From assembly GCA_002381645.1 (NCBI GenBank), contig DFXE01000023.1:136466-200465 (forward strand): DNA of 64,000 nt, given 5' to 3'. Source of the stretch: Bacteroidales bacterium UBA4116. Its GTDB lineage: Bacteria > Bacteroidota > Bacteroidia > Bacteroidales > Tannerellaceae. Of the stretch, positions 7,731 to 17,863 are shown one piece after another (position 1 is the first letter of the stretch; every line of letters begins with the position of its first letter). Position numbers and translations under genes: made by a program. Below the pieces are notes generated by a model. It worked only from the letters and a program-made list of their open reading frames with translations. It was not told where the DNA came from and searched no databases.

Positions 7731-10700
7731 ATGGAAAATGTTTCGTATTACGGGTTTCTTTTATGCAAAGACCTAAAAAAAATCTTTCTAATTATGAGAA
7801 TCACTGTAGCCTTGCTCTTTGTTACTCTTTTTCAGGCAGTAGCAGTAGAGTCTTATTCACAAACCAAAAAAGTGTCATTAAAAGCAGAACAGATCATGCT
7901 TACTGATCTTTTTTCTTTAATTGAAAAACAAAGTGAATTTCTTTTCTTCTATGTAGATGCAGAAGTAAGAAATATAAAAGTTTATAACGTTAACGCTCAA
8001 GACAGGAAATTGGAAGATATTCTTACAAAAGTCCTGTCAGGTACAAATCTTACATATATTATCAACGACCGGAACATTAATATTGTTCGTAAAAATATGA
8101 ACGCCCAACAGCAGCTCAGACAAATTAGCGGTATAGTAAGTGATGATAGGGGAGAGCCCATTATCGGCGCGAATGTTATAGTAAAAGGTACAACCAATGG
8201 GTCGATAACAGATATGGACGGAAAATATACATTGAATGTTCAATCCGATGCTATTTTACAGATATCGTATATTGGTTATGTTACACAAGAGGTTCCGGTT
8301 GGAATGAAAACAAATGTAAATATAAAGCTTTTAGAAGATACGCAAAACATCGAAGAAATAGTAGTTGTTGGCTATGGAACTCAAAAAAAAGCCAATCTGA
8401 CCGGATCGGTTTCTTCCGTATCTGTTGCGGATATGGGAAAGCGACAGGTTGGACAGACTTCTTTAGCCTTACAGGGGCTTGTGCCGGGAGTTGCAATTAC
8501 ACAAAGGAGTGGAAAACCCGGCGAAGATGGAGGTACCATAAGCATACGCGGTAAAACAAGCTGGGGTAACAATGATGCATTAATTTTAGTAGATGGGGTA
8601 GAAATGGGTATAAATAATATCGATCCCTCTTTAATTGAATCGATATCCATTTTAAAAGATGCGGCTTCTTCTGCAATTTATGGCTCCCGTGCAGCCAATG
8701 GCGTGATCCTTATCACGACAAAGCGTGCCGAGAAAGACCAGTTTACGGTTTCATACAACGGATATGTAGGTTGGCAACGGGCTACTGACTTACCCGAAAA
8801 AGTGGGAGCTATAGACCATATGCTAATGACCAATCAGGCATATACAAATATTGGGAAATCACCCCTGTATTCAGATGATTATATCAATGAATACCGTCAG
8901 AATATGCATACGGATCCCGACCGGTATCCCGATACGGATTGGTATGACGAATGTTTGACCAATAATGGATTAATGCAAAACCATTTTGTCACTTTAAGCG
9001 GAGGTTCTCAAAGAATACGGACATTGGCCAGCGTGGGGTATCTGGATCAGAACGGAATCATTGAAAATTCAGGATACAAACGATATACGTTCCGGATGAA
9101 TACAGATATGGAGATATCGAAACAGTTTACAGCCAAAATAGATGCACACGGCGCATTGACCAAACGGAAAGAACCTGCCCGTACGGATGCTTTTCACTGG
9201 ATGAGCCGCATACCGGCAAATCAGGCAGGGGTATTATCCAACGGACAATGGGGAGAAGGATGGAACGGCGACAACCCTGTAGCATTTACGAACGATGGAG
9301 GGTTGAGAAAAGTGGATTCACCATCTGCGGTACTCAACTTCACGTTGATTTATAAACCGACAGACTGGCTGACCGTGCAAGGAAATTATTCACCCAATTA
9401 CTGGGAAACACATAATACGGTTTTCAATAAAATGGTGCAGACCTATAAATATGATGGTACACCTTATTACCGTTCGCCTCAAAAAAGCACATTGGAAGAC
9501 AGGACGGACCGTAATTTAAGAAATCTCCTTACCGGAACGGTAACGTTTGATAAAACATTCGGAAACAATCATGGAGTAAAAGTATTAGCCGGATATCAAC
9601 AGGAAGATTTCCGTAATGACTGGCATAGAGGTTACCGTGAAAATTATGCGTTTCCCGATTATCCGGTGCTGGACGCCGGAGGGGAAGAAAATCAGAAGTC
9701 AAACGGAAGATCGGTTGAATGGGCTTTGCAATCTTTATTCGGCCGGGTGAATTATGATTATCAGGGTAAATATCTTTTCGAAGCTAATATCCGTTACGAC
9801 GGTTCATCCCGTTTTTCCAAAGGAAACCGTTGGGGGTTTTTTCCTTCATTCTCAGCAGGATGGAGAGTTTCGGAAGAATCATTCTGGGAACCGTTGAAGC
9901 AGGTGGTTGATAACCTGAAATTCAGGGGTTCATGGGGACAATTAGGAAATCAGAATGTGGTCAGGAAAAATAGTTGGGGAGGGTTTGATGCCGATTATTA
10001 TCCGTCTTTCTCTGAAGTGAACTTAGGTGAAAAATATGTTTTTGACAAGACTGTATATTCCGGAGCTGCGATTACAGAAATGGCAAATACGAATATCACC
10101 TGGGAAACCACTACCGTCACCAATGTGGGTTTGGATGCAACATTTTTCGGAAAACTGAATCTTACAGCAGACTATTTTTACAAAGTAACGGATGATATTT
10201 TATTAAAACTGGATGTTCCTTTAATTATCGGAATGGCAGCTCCTTCGCAAAATGCCGGAAAAATAGAAAACCGTGGATGGGAAATTGGTCTGAGTTATAT
10301 GGATCGGGTAGGAGATTTTAATTACCGCGCGTCATTTAATATATCGGATGTGAAAAATAAAATACTCGATATGAAAGGTATTAACGAAACATCGCTCACT
10401 GTAAGCCGTGAAGGTTATGAGATGTACTCCTTATATGCATTGGAAGCCGATGGATATATTCAGCCTGAAGATTATGATGCTGACGGAAATTATATGGGGG
10501 CTACACAATACGGAAATTTCGGACCCGGTGATATTAAGTACAAAGATCAAAACGGAGACGGTGTGATCAATTCATCCGACAGGGTGATTATCGGTGGTAC
10601 AATACCACGTTATACTTTCGGCCTATCTCTTTTCGGCGAATATAAAGGAATAGATTTGAGCATATTGCTTCAAGGGGTAGGAAAAGCAAACGGTTATATC

Positions 10701-11075
10701 TATGAACAGGGTATCCAGACATTTATTATGGGTGGTACCGTTCAGGAACAGCATAAAGATAACTGGACGCCCGATAATAGGAACGCGAAATTCCCCCGAC
10801 TTGCTTTTAACGAAAGCAATAACGAACAACATTCTTCATTCTGGATGAAAAACGCGGCATATATGCGTTTAAAAAACATTCAGGTTGGTTATACCTTTCC
10901 GGCTAAATTACTCAGGAAAACACCACTATCTAATCTAAGGCTTTATTTCAGCGGAGATAATCTGTTGACTTTCGATAAGTTCTGGAAAGGTTTTGATGTG
11001 GAGGCCCCGGTAGGTAACGGAGGTTATTATCCTCAATTAAAAACGATCAGTTTTGGTGTAGAAGTTAAATTTTAA
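7731..11075 (+). CDS. SusC/RagA TonB-dependent receptor with N-terminal STN domain
   Basis: 1114-aa outer-membrane importer. After a long N-region and signal peptide (cleavage near ESYSQ, about residue 44), an STN domain (about 45-122) provides the periplasmic signal to FecR. It is followed by a carboxypeptidase-D-like regulatory domain (about 130-205, GIVSDDRGEPIIGANV), the plug with IEEIVVVGYGTQKKANLTG (about 207-225) and SILKDAASSAIYGSRAANG (about 306-324), and a beta-barrel ending in aromatic-rich FGVEVKF. Full length for the family. It pairs with the SusD 23 nt downstream. The transported ligand is unknown; no glycoside hydrolase is encoded in the locus. Confidence 0.95.
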   Translation: MENVSYYGFLLCKDLKKIFLIMRITVALLFVTLFQAVAVESYSQTKKVSLKAEQIMLTDLFSLIEKQSEFLFFYVDAEVRNIKVYNVNAQDRKLEDILTKVLSGTNLTYIINDRNINIVRKNMNAQQQLRQISGIVSDDRGEPIIGANVIVKGTTNGSITDMDGKYTLNVQSDAILQISYIGYVTQEVPVGMKTNVNIKLLEDTQNIEEIVVVGYGTQKKANLTGSVSSVSVADMGKRQVGQTSLALQGLVPGVAITQRSGKPGEDGGTISIRGKTSWGNNDALILVDGVEMGINNIDPSLIESISILKDAASSAIYGSRAANGVILITTKRAEKDQFTVSYNGYVGWQRATDLPEKVGAIDHMLMTNQAYTNIGKSPLYSDDYINEYRQNMHTDPDRYPDTDWYDECLTNNGLMQNHFVTLSGGSQRIRTLASVGYLDQNGIIENSGYKRYTFRMNTDMEISKQFTAKIDAHGALTKRKEPARTDAFHWMSRIPANQAGVLSNGQWGEGWNGDNPVAFTNDGGLRKVDSPSAVLNFTLIYKPTDWLTVQGNYSPNYWETHNTVFNKMVQTYKYDGTPYYRSPQKSTLEDRTDRNLRNLLTGTVTFDKTFGNNHGVKVLAGYQQEDFRNDWHRGYRENYAFPDYPVLDAGGEENQKSNGRSVEWALQSLFGRVNYDYQGKYLFEANIRYDGSSRFSKGNRWGFFPSFSAGWRVSEESFWEPLKQVVDNLKFRGSWGQLGNQNVVRKNSWGGFDADYYPSFSEVNLGEKYVFDKTVYSGAAITEMANTNITWETTTVTNVGLDATFFGKLNLTADYFYKVTDDILLKLDVPLIIGMAAPSQNAGKIENRGWEIGLSYMDRVGDFNYRASFNISDVKNKILDMKGINETSLTVSREGYEMYSLYALEADGYIQPEDYDADGNYMGATQYGNFGPGDIKYKDQNGDGVINSSDRVIIGGTIPRYTFGLSLFGEYKGIDLSILLQGVGKANGYIYEQGIQTFIMGGTVQEQHKDNWTPDNRNAKFPRLAFNESNNEQHSSFWMKNAAYMRLKNIQVGYTFPAKLLRKTPLSNLRLYFSGDNLLTFDKFWKGFDVEAPVGNGGYYPQLKTISFGVEVKF

Positions 11076-11098
11076 TTAACCGGTAAATAATAATACAA

Positions 11099-12784
11099 AT
11101 GAAAAGATTAATGATATATATAATGGCATGTGCATGTATACTCAATTCGTGCGACAGCTATTTAGACAGGGATCTGCTTAATAATCCATCCGATAAATCT
11201 TTCCTTGCAACGGAGACTGAAATGGAAATGGCGTTGGCCGGATGTTATACCAACCTTTGGAGAGATTTTGAAACGATGACCTTCTTTTTATCTTTCGACG
11301 AAGCATCCGATATCGGGTATGACCGGAATGCCAGCGATCTTCAAAAAGTGGCGCAGGGAGCAGCGGATGCAACACTTGGCCTGGCAAAAGATTATTGGCA
11401 GGCTTTCTATCAGGGAATTGCAAAATGCAATTATCTGTTGGAAAATATGGTTCGTGGACGCCAAAATGTACCGGAAGATGTTTACAAACGTATTGAAGCG
11501 GAAGCCCGTTTTCTAAGATCGTTATATTATAGCTATCTGATTGAACTTTATGGCGACGTACCTTTGGTAACCGAAGTTTTGACATTGGATGATGCTCAGA
11601 AACCAAGGACATCCAAGAGCGAAATAGTAGATTTTATTTTAGATGAACTAACTGAAGCTGCAACCGTACTTCCGTCCAAAAATGATCCGACATCGGGCAG
11701 GCCCACTAAAGGGGCGGCTTTTGCTATAAAAGCCCGGACCGCACTTTACAATGAACGTTGGGAGGACGCTATTTCCGCTTCAAAAGAAGTAATGTCAATG
11801 GAAGGCACGGAATATATATTAGACACTGATTATTCCAACTTATTTACATACGAAGGGCAACAGTCGAAAGAGATTATTTTTTCCGTACAATATTTGTTAG
11901 GGACTAAAGTACATGCATTATACCGGCTTTTCGGATCACGTAACGGATTGGCGCATACCAATAAAAAACCCGCTTATCAATTAGCAGACAGTTGGGAATG
12001 TACAGATGGACTGCCTATCGACAAATCACCGCTGTTTGATCCTAAAGATCCATATAAAAACAGAGATCCCAGGTTAGGATACACATTAGCTGTTTCCGGA
12101 TCTGAATTTTTAGGTTTCCAATTTGAAACACATGGCGATAGCCTGGAGTGCTGGAACTATTTAACCACACCGGCAACACGCGTTGATAATTTGGAAGCTA
12201 CCCATGCTTATGCAACATTTACAGGGATTTGTTGGCGTAAATATGCGAATATTGAGAACCGTCAGACGTTGAACGATTGTGATAACAATACCATTCTGAT
12301 GCGTTATGCCGAAGTTTTATTAATTTATGCGGAAGCAAAAATAAGGGCCGGACAGGTAGATAATACCGTACTCGACGCTATTAATAAAGTTCGTCAGCGC
12401 CCGTCTGTAGATATGCCTCCCGTTACAATAACGGATGCTGAAGAATTATTATATGCCGTTTATCGGGAACGTAAATACGAATTTGCCGGAGAGGGACTTC
12501 GTTTATTTGATATCCGCAGATGGAAAATAGCAGAAGAAGTTATGAATATGCCTTTATTGGGAAGGATGAAAAAATCCTACCCGGATAAAGCCCCCCGTAT
12601 CGATAAATACGCAACCGCCCATTACGACGGAATACCCATTGCCGAGCAGGGAGAATCAGCCGATTATAAAATGCGTCTGGTAGATAAGCGCCAGTTCAAT
12701 AAAGACCGCGATTACCTTTGGCCCATTCCTTATATAGAAAGGCAAACAAATCCTGCATTAACTCAGAATCCGAATTACGAATAA
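11099..12784 (+). CDS. SusD/RagB-family surface ligand-binding lipoprotein
   Basis: 561-aa lipoprotein with lipobox ILNSC (Cys18), then the mature N-terminus DSYLDRD typical of SusD. The TPR-like helical core (EARFLRSLYYSYLIELYGDVPL, about 136-157) and the C-terminal RagB region (YRERKYEFAGEGLRLFDIRRW, about 454-474; NPALTQNPNYE at the end) are intact. It caps the SusC barrel and captures ligand at the cell surface. It is transcribed with susC. A terminator-like hairpin separates it from the FAD oxidoreductase genes. Confidence 0.95.
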   Translation: MKRLMIYIMACACILNSCDSYLDRDLLNNPSDKSFLATETEMEMALAGCYTNLWRDFETMTFFLSFDEASDIGYDRNASDLQKVAQGAADATLGLAKDYWQAFYQGIAKCNYLLENMVRGRQNVPEDVYKRIEAEARFLRSLYYSYLIELYGDVPLVTEVLTLDDAQKPRTSKSEIVDFILDELTEAATVLPSKNDPTSGRPTKGAAFAIKARTALYNERWEDAISASKEVMSMEGTEYILDTDYSNLFTYEGQQSKEIIFSVQYLLGTKVHALYRLFGSRNGLAHTNKKPAYQLADSWECTDGLPIDKSPLFDPKDPYKNRDPRLGYTLAVSGSEFLGFQFETHGDSLECWNYLTTPATRVDNLEATHAYATFTGICWRKYANIENRQTLNDCDNNTILMRYAEVLLIYAEAKIRAGQVDNTVLDAINKVRQRPSVDMPPVTITDAEELLYAVYRERKYEFAGEGLRLFDIRRWKIAEEVMNMPLLGRMKKSYPDKAPRIDKYATAHYDGIPIAEQGESADYKMRLVDKRQFNKDRDYLWPIPYIERQTNPALTQNPNYE

Positions 12785-12789
12785 AAAAT

Positions 12790-12823
12790 AAACAGGGAGG
12801 GAAGAGTCCTTACTTCCCTGTTT
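12790..12823 (+). terminator. Terminator or attenuator hairpin after susD
   Basis: AAACAGGGA (12790-12798) pairs with TCCCTGTTT (12815-12823), with a T-rich 3' side. It lies between susD and the first FAD oxidoreductase and could reduce rather than abolish read-through. Confidence 0.65.
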
Positions 12824-12841
12824 TATTAAAAGCTTTTACAT

Positions 12842-14827
12842 ATGAAACATATAATAAAAATCATTGTATGCTTTCTCTTTATGGCTTCATGCCAAAAGAG
12901 TAAAGAAGAACGTAACGTGAAAGAAGTCGACATCTGCGTATATGGCGGAACAGCTTCAGGTGTAATTGCCGCTTACTCCGCAAAGAAAATGGGAAAATCC
13001 GTTTTACTAATTGAGCCCGGTAAATATCTGGGCGGTATGACCACAGGAGGGCTTGGATATACGGATATTGGAAATAAGTTTGCGGTTACAGGGTTGTCAA
13101 GATTATTTTACAGGAGAATCGGAGAGCATTATAATAAATTGGAACAGTGGTCTTTCCCTCCAAGTGTTGCGACAAAAGAAATTAACCGGTTTATCAACGA
13201 CGGCGATGTAGATGTTTTGTATAACCACCGTATTACAGGTGCAGATAAAAGCGGGACAAGAATAATCTCCATTGTTCTGGAAAACTCTGGTAATCCACAA
13301 GCTTTACCGGTCATCATACGAGCGAAACAATTTATTGATTGCTCTTATGAAGGAGATTTAATGGCACGTTCCAATGTTTCTTACTTTACAGGACGTGAAG
13401 ATAATGCCCGGTTTGATGAAACATTAAATGGCGTGCAATTGCTCGATCAGCACCAGTTTCCTGACGGTATAGACCCCTACATCATCGAAGGAGTACCCGA
13501 AAGCGGATTGTGCTGGGGGATAAGTGAAGATACTTTATTACCTGATGGGACCGGAGACAAAAGCATCCAGGCTTATAATTTCAGGTTATGCCTGACAAAT
13601 AATCCCGATAACCTGTGTCCGTTTGAGAAACCGGTACGTTATGATCCCGCAAAATACGAACTTCTGGCCAGGGCAGTAAAAAAAATGCCTTTAGACATTC
13701 ATCAGTATTTACTGATTAACCGGAATATGCCCGATGCAAAACATGACGTCAACAACTGCGGCCCACTATCTACAGATATGATAGGTATGAACTTTCACTA
13801 TCCGGAAGCAGATTACGCTACTCGGGAAAAAATATGGCAGGAGCATGTAGATTATACCAAAGGTTTGCTTTATTTTATGGCAAATGATGAAAAGATACCG
13901 GAAACATTAAGGAACCAGGTACGGCAATGGGGTTGGGCAAAAGACGAATTTACTGGTAATGATAATTTCCCTACCCAATTATATGTACGTGAAGCCAGGC
14001 GTTTACATGGAGAATACATTATGACACAGCATAATTGCCAGGGACACGAAACAGTAGGCGACGGAGTGGGTATGGCCGCTTACGGAATGGATTCGCATAA
14101 TTGCAGGCGGATAGTGGTCAATGGCATGGTAAAGAATGAAGGAGATGTGCAATACCATGGTTTTGCTCCTTACCCGGTGTCATACAGAAGCTTGACACCC
14201 CGAAGAGAAGAGTGTACCAATCTGCTGGTTCCCGTATGTATGTCGGCCACTCATATCGCCTATGGTTCTATCCGCATGGAACCTGTATTTATGGTGCTCG
14301 GACAATCGGCAGCAATAGCAGCATCCTTAGCTATTGATCAAAACAGTACGGTTCAGGAAGTTGATGTGACGGCACTGCGAAAAATATTAAAAAACAATCC
14401 CTACCTGGATGGAACCGTTCCGGAGATATTGGTGGATGATACGGATATCGATAAAGTTAAACGTAGCGGCGACTGGAAAAAAAGTTTCGGGGGACATTAT
14501 AAAACAAGTTTTGTTTATTCACCCAATCAGGCAAATAACAACAAATATTCATTTCATCCCCATATAAAAGAGCCGGGTAAATATACCGTTTACTTTTATT
14601 GTACCGGATTAGCAGAGAAAGAATTACCGGATGTATTATATTTGGACATTCATCATGCCGGTGGATCGGATACCGTAGCTGTCAATCCTAAGAAAGATAA
14701 AGGAGGATGGGCACAGCTGGGCAGCTATAATTTCAGTGGTGAAGCCGTTATTACGGTAAATGGCGAAAAGACCAAAGGACCGGTGTATGCAGATGCCATT
14801 CTTTTAATTCCTTTTGCAGTAAATTAA
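12842..14827 (+). CDS. FAD-dependent oxidoreductase lipoprotein with C-terminal golvesin/xanthan-lyase-type domain
   Basis: 661 aa. The lipobox FMASC (Cys17) predicts an envelope lipoprotein. The Rossmann FAD-binding strand is VDICVYGGTASGVIAA (29-44), followed by the GGMTTGGLGYTD block typical of the PF12831-type FAD oxidoreductase family. Middle segments YNFRLCLT and DNFPTQLYVREARRLHGEY recur in the 620-aa paralogue at 17860. Residues about 532-661 look like a golvesin/xanthan-lyase-associated beta-domain (GDWKKSFGGHYKTSF ... GGWAQLGSYNF ... YADAILL), probably carbohydrate-binding. The substrate is unknown; the SusCD context suggests oxidation of an imported or surface-bound saccharide or glycoside. 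Confidence 0.8.
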   Translation: MKHIIKIIVCFLFMASCQKSKEERNVKEVDICVYGGTASGVIAAYSAKKMGKSVLLIEPGKYLGGMTTGGLGYTDIGNKFAVTGLSRLFYRRIGEHYNKLEQWSFPPSVATKEINRFINDGDVDVLYNHRITGADKSGTRIISIVLENSGNPQALPVIIRAKQFIDCSYEGDLMARSNVSYFTGREDNARFDETLNGVQLLDQHQFPDGIDPYIIEGVPESGLCWGISEDTLLPDGTGDKSIQAYNFRLCLTNNPDNLCPFEKPVRYDPAKYELLARAVKKMPLDIHQYLLINRNMPDAKHDVNNCGPLSTDMIGMNFHYPEADYATREKIWQEHVDYTKGLLYFMANDEKIPETLRNQVRQWGWAKDEFTGNDNFPTQLYVREARRLHGEYIMTQHNCQGHETVGDGVGMAAYGMDSHNCRRIVVNGMVKNEGDVQYHGFAPYPVSYRSLTPRREECTNLLVPVCMSATHIAYGSIRMEPVFMVLGQSAAIAASLAIDQNSTVQEVDVTALRKILKNNPYLDGTVPEILVDDTDIDKVKRSGDWKKSFGGHYKTSFVYSPNQANNNKYSFHPHIKEPGKYTVYFYCTGLAEKELPDVLYLDIHHAGGSDTVAVNPKKDKGGWAQLGSYNFSGEAVITVNGEKTKGPVYADAILLIPFAVN

Positions 14828-14845
14828 TTTTTCTGATGATATACT

Positions 14846-17800
14846 ATGATAACACGAAGAGATTTTATTAAAATCACCACTGCCGGAGGTGCTTTAGCTT
14901 CTTTAGGAAAAGTTACCGATGCCAATGCTGTAATACAACCTGTATTGCCTGATATGGATTTTGCCGGGGAAGATAAACGGGAAATTCCGGTAATAAAAGA
15001 GGTAGATTTGGTAGTGGCTGGGGGAAGTTCACGGGCAATAGCTGCGGCTGTTGCGGCAGCAAAGACAGGAAATAAAGTATTCCTTATTGCTTCGATGCCG
15101 TACCTGGGAGATGATATCTGCGGTTCTTTCTTATATGAGAAAAATCCGGACGAAAACCTGCAAACGGCATTAGCACGTAAACTTTTTCATGGAAAAGAAC
15201 TACCTGCTCCTTTACATGTAAAAACTGTTCTCGAAGATGAATTGATCGATAACGGGATAGATTTCCTTTACAGCAGTTATGTCACCAATGCAATTGTGGA
15301 CTTATCCGGGAAAACGGCCGGCGTGGTGATAGCTAACCGCTCAGGGCGTCAGGCAATTCGTTGTAAAGCAGTTATAGATGCGACACATTCGGCTTCGGTT
15401 GCCTCTTTGTTCGGAGTGGAATTTCATAAATTCCGCGCTGGCCTACAGGATTTCAACTATACGGTTGTCGGTAATAAAATAAAGCAGGCTCCCGAGATAA
15501 GAAAAACCGAAGTACTTCCCTTACCGGTTAAATTTAACGGGAAAACATATCCGGTAACCCGTTACACATTCCAGGTATTTTTAAAGGACAATTCATATGC
15601 AACGCTGATGGAAGTAGAACAGCTTGCCCGTACGAAAACGTGGGATCCGGATCAGGTGGACAGCTCCGATTTATTATGGTATATCCCTCAACAAACCATT
15701 AGAAGCCAACGCTCCTTTCAGGATGTTACAACCCATATTCGTAAACTACCCGAAGAATCCTTTAAGCCCGGAACGGTAAATAATCTTTGGGTATTAGGCC
15801 CTTGTGCAGAGATAGCCCGTTCCGTAGCCGAATGGGTTATGCGGCCGGTAAATGCTTTGTTTCTGGGTGAAATACTTGGCGAAAGGATAGGAGAACAAAT
15901 CAAAGACGTGCCGATGCCCGGGCAGGCCACTGTAAAACAACCGTCTGTATCCGGATACAACTATGGGAATATCGGGGAAATATTGCATCCTCTTCGAACA
16001 TCAAGTCAAAAAGGATATATTGAATCCCCGTCCGGTGCACTTCCCGTTTTAGGGAGTTATGACGTTGTTGTCTTAGGCGGAGGGACGGCCGGAGCAGTTG
16101 CCGGAATTTCTTCGGCTAAACAGGGAGCAAAAACATTGGTGCTGGAATACCTGCATGCGCTGGGTGGATTAAGTACGGTAGGAATGATCGGGCGATACTG
16201 GGACGGCTTCCGTGACGGTTATTCTTTTACGGTAGATAAAGGAGTGCGTGATATGGCACCGGCAGATCATCCCCGGCAATTGGAAGACTGGAAAGAAGAA
16301 TCGTTATCCGACTGGAAAACGGAATGGCTACGTAAAGAACTTTTACATGCCAAAGGAGAACTATGGTTTGGCGTTTTAGGATGCGGCGCAGTTGTAGAGA
16401 ATAACCGGGTAAAAGGACTGGTGGTCGCTACTCCTTACGGCAGGGGGGTGATTCTTTCCAAAGTTTTGATCGATAGTACGGGAAGCGCTGATATAGCCAT
16501 AGCGGCCGGCGCATCCTTTGATTATACCGGTAAGAAAACATTGGCGGTACAGGGTGCAGGAATGGGAAAAGCCGATCCGGGAGACTTTTATAATAATAAC
16601 GACTGGCTCTTTATAGACGATACGGATATTTCCGATGTTTCGCGGGCATATGTCCAGGGTAAAGTGAAATTAAAAGGACGGTACGATATGGTGAAAATTC
16701 CACAGACCCGCGAACGGCGGAGGGTGATCGGAGAACATATCGTATCCGTATATGATGTGTTGAACCACCGTCGGTATCCCGATACCATTTCGTATCATAA
16801 AAGTTCGTTCGATACACATGGAATGATTGTAGATCCTTTTTTTATACTAAGCCCACCGATGGAACGGCATACCGTATATGATGCAGATGTCCCCTTACGC
16901 AGTTTATTGCCCAAAGGGCTGGAAGGTATCTTAACCACCGGTTTAGGAGCAAGTGCACACAGGGATGCGATGCCTGTTATCCGTATGCAGCCCTGTCTTC
17001 AGAACCAGGGATATGCAGTCGGATATTTGTCGGCAATGGCTGTCCGGGAAAATAAACCGCTTCGGAAAGTTGATATCAGGAAAATACAAAAGCATCTGGT
17101 CAGTATCGGAAACCTTCCGCAAAGAGTTCTTAATGATAAGGAATTTAAAGGATTCAGTAACCGTGAAATGGACGATGCGGCAGAACAGGTTACGGATAAT
17201 TATAAAGGACTCGAAATATTACTTACCGATCACGAGCGATGCATTAAACTAATGATTCAAAAGATTGAAAAGACCACCGATGCAAATAAGAAAGTTATTT
17301 ATTCCAGTATCCTTTGCATGTTGGGAAATAAAACCTATACATCCATCTTAGCCGGTAAAATAAAGCAATACGATACATGGGATAAAGGATGGCATTATAC
17401 CGGTATGCACCAGTTTGGAATGAGTCTGAGTCCGTTGGATGCACTTATCATCGCATTGGGGAATGCCAAAGACCCTTCCACGCTTTCCGTCGTTATGGAG
17501 AAGGCGAAACAATTGGAGCCGGAAGATTATTTCTCACATTTCCGGGCGGTGGCAATGGCGGCGGAATCTATCAATAGCAACGAGGCTATACCGGTTTTAG
17601 CCGGTATGCTGACAGCTCCCGGAGTACGTTTTCATGCGATTGATTCATATGCGGCAGCCAGGAACCGTACAGTTCCCGATATGAACGACGTAAGCACCCG
17701 CAATTATGCATTAAAGGAATTGCATATAGCCAGGGCGCTTTATTTATGCGGGGATCAGGACCGGCTGGGAGAGACAGTCCTAAGGCAATATGCAAACGGT

Positions 17801-17863
17801 TTGCAAGGACATTATGCACGTTATGCAAGTGAAATATTAAACTTAAAGCAGATAATACGATGA
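14846..17863 (+). CDS. Tat-exported tandem FAD-dependent oxidoreductase (two FAD domains plus helical tail)
   Basis: 1005 aa. The N-terminus TRRDFIK (3-9) followed by a hydrophobic stretch is a twin-arginine signal. The first Rossmann unit (VDLVVAGGSSRAIAAAVA, 53-70) has a degenerate dinucleotide motif. The second (YDVVVLGGGTAGAVAGISSA, about 405-424) has an intact GxGxxG-type turn and the GGLSTVGMIGRYWDG continuation. Residues about 790-1005 are helical and HEAT-like, without cofactor motifs. Two FAD domains in one chain are unusual for the family, and the N-terminal one may be structural. Its 3' end overlaps the next gene by 4 nt (ATGA), indicating translational coupling. Tat export implies the cofactor is loaded in the cytoplasm. 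Function unknown. Confidence 0.78.
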   Translation: MITRRDFIKITTAGGALASLGKVTDANAVIQPVLPDMDFAGEDKREIPVIKEVDLVVAGGSSRAIAAAVAAAKTGNKVFLIASMPYLGDDICGSFLYEKNPDENLQTALARKLFHGKELPAPLHVKTVLEDELIDNGIDFLYSSYVTNAIVDLSGKTAGVVIANRSGRQAIRCKAVIDATHSASVASLFGVEFHKFRAGLQDFNYTVVGNKIKQAPEIRKTEVLPLPVKFNGKTYPVTRYTFQVFLKDNSYATLMEVEQLARTKTWDPDQVDSSDLLWYIPQQTIRSQRSFQDVTTHIRKLPEESFKPGTVNNLWVLGPCAEIARSVAEWVMRPVNALFLGEILGERIGEQIKDVPMPGQATVKQPSVSGYNYGNIGEILHPLRTSSQKGYIESPSGALPVLGSYDVVVLGGGTAGAVAGISSAKQGAKTLVLEYLHALGGLSTVGMIGRYWDGFRDGYSFTVDKGVRDMAPADHPRQLEDWKEESLSDWKTEWLRKELLHAKGELWFGVLGCGAVVENNRVKGLVVATPYGRGVILSKVLIDSTGSADIAIAAGASFDYTGKKTLAVQGAGMGKADPGDFYNNNDWLFIDDTDISDVSRAYVQGKVKLKGRYDMVKIPQTRERRRVIGEHIVSVYDVLNHRRYPDTISYHKSSFDTHGMIVDPFFILSPPMERHTVYDADVPLRSLLPKGLEGILTTGLGASAHRDAMPVIRMQPCLQNQGYAVGYLSAMAVRENKPLRKVDIRKIQKHLVSIGNLPQRVLNDKEFKGFSNREMDDAAEQVTDNYKGLEILLTDHERCIKLMIQKIEKTTDANKKVIYSSILCMLGNKTYTSILAGKIKQYDTWDKGWHYTGMHQFGMSLSPLDALIIALGNAKDPSTLSVVMEKAKQLEPEDYFSHFRAVAMAAESINSNEAIPVLAGMLTAPGVRFHAIDSYAAARNRTVPDMNDVSTRNYALKELHIARALYLCGDQDRLGETVLRQYANGLQGHYARYASEILNLKQIIR

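Noticed and set aside
11178..11612. 144-codon minus-strand frame inside susD
   Set aside because: Shadow of the SusD coding frame, with no family features or promoter.
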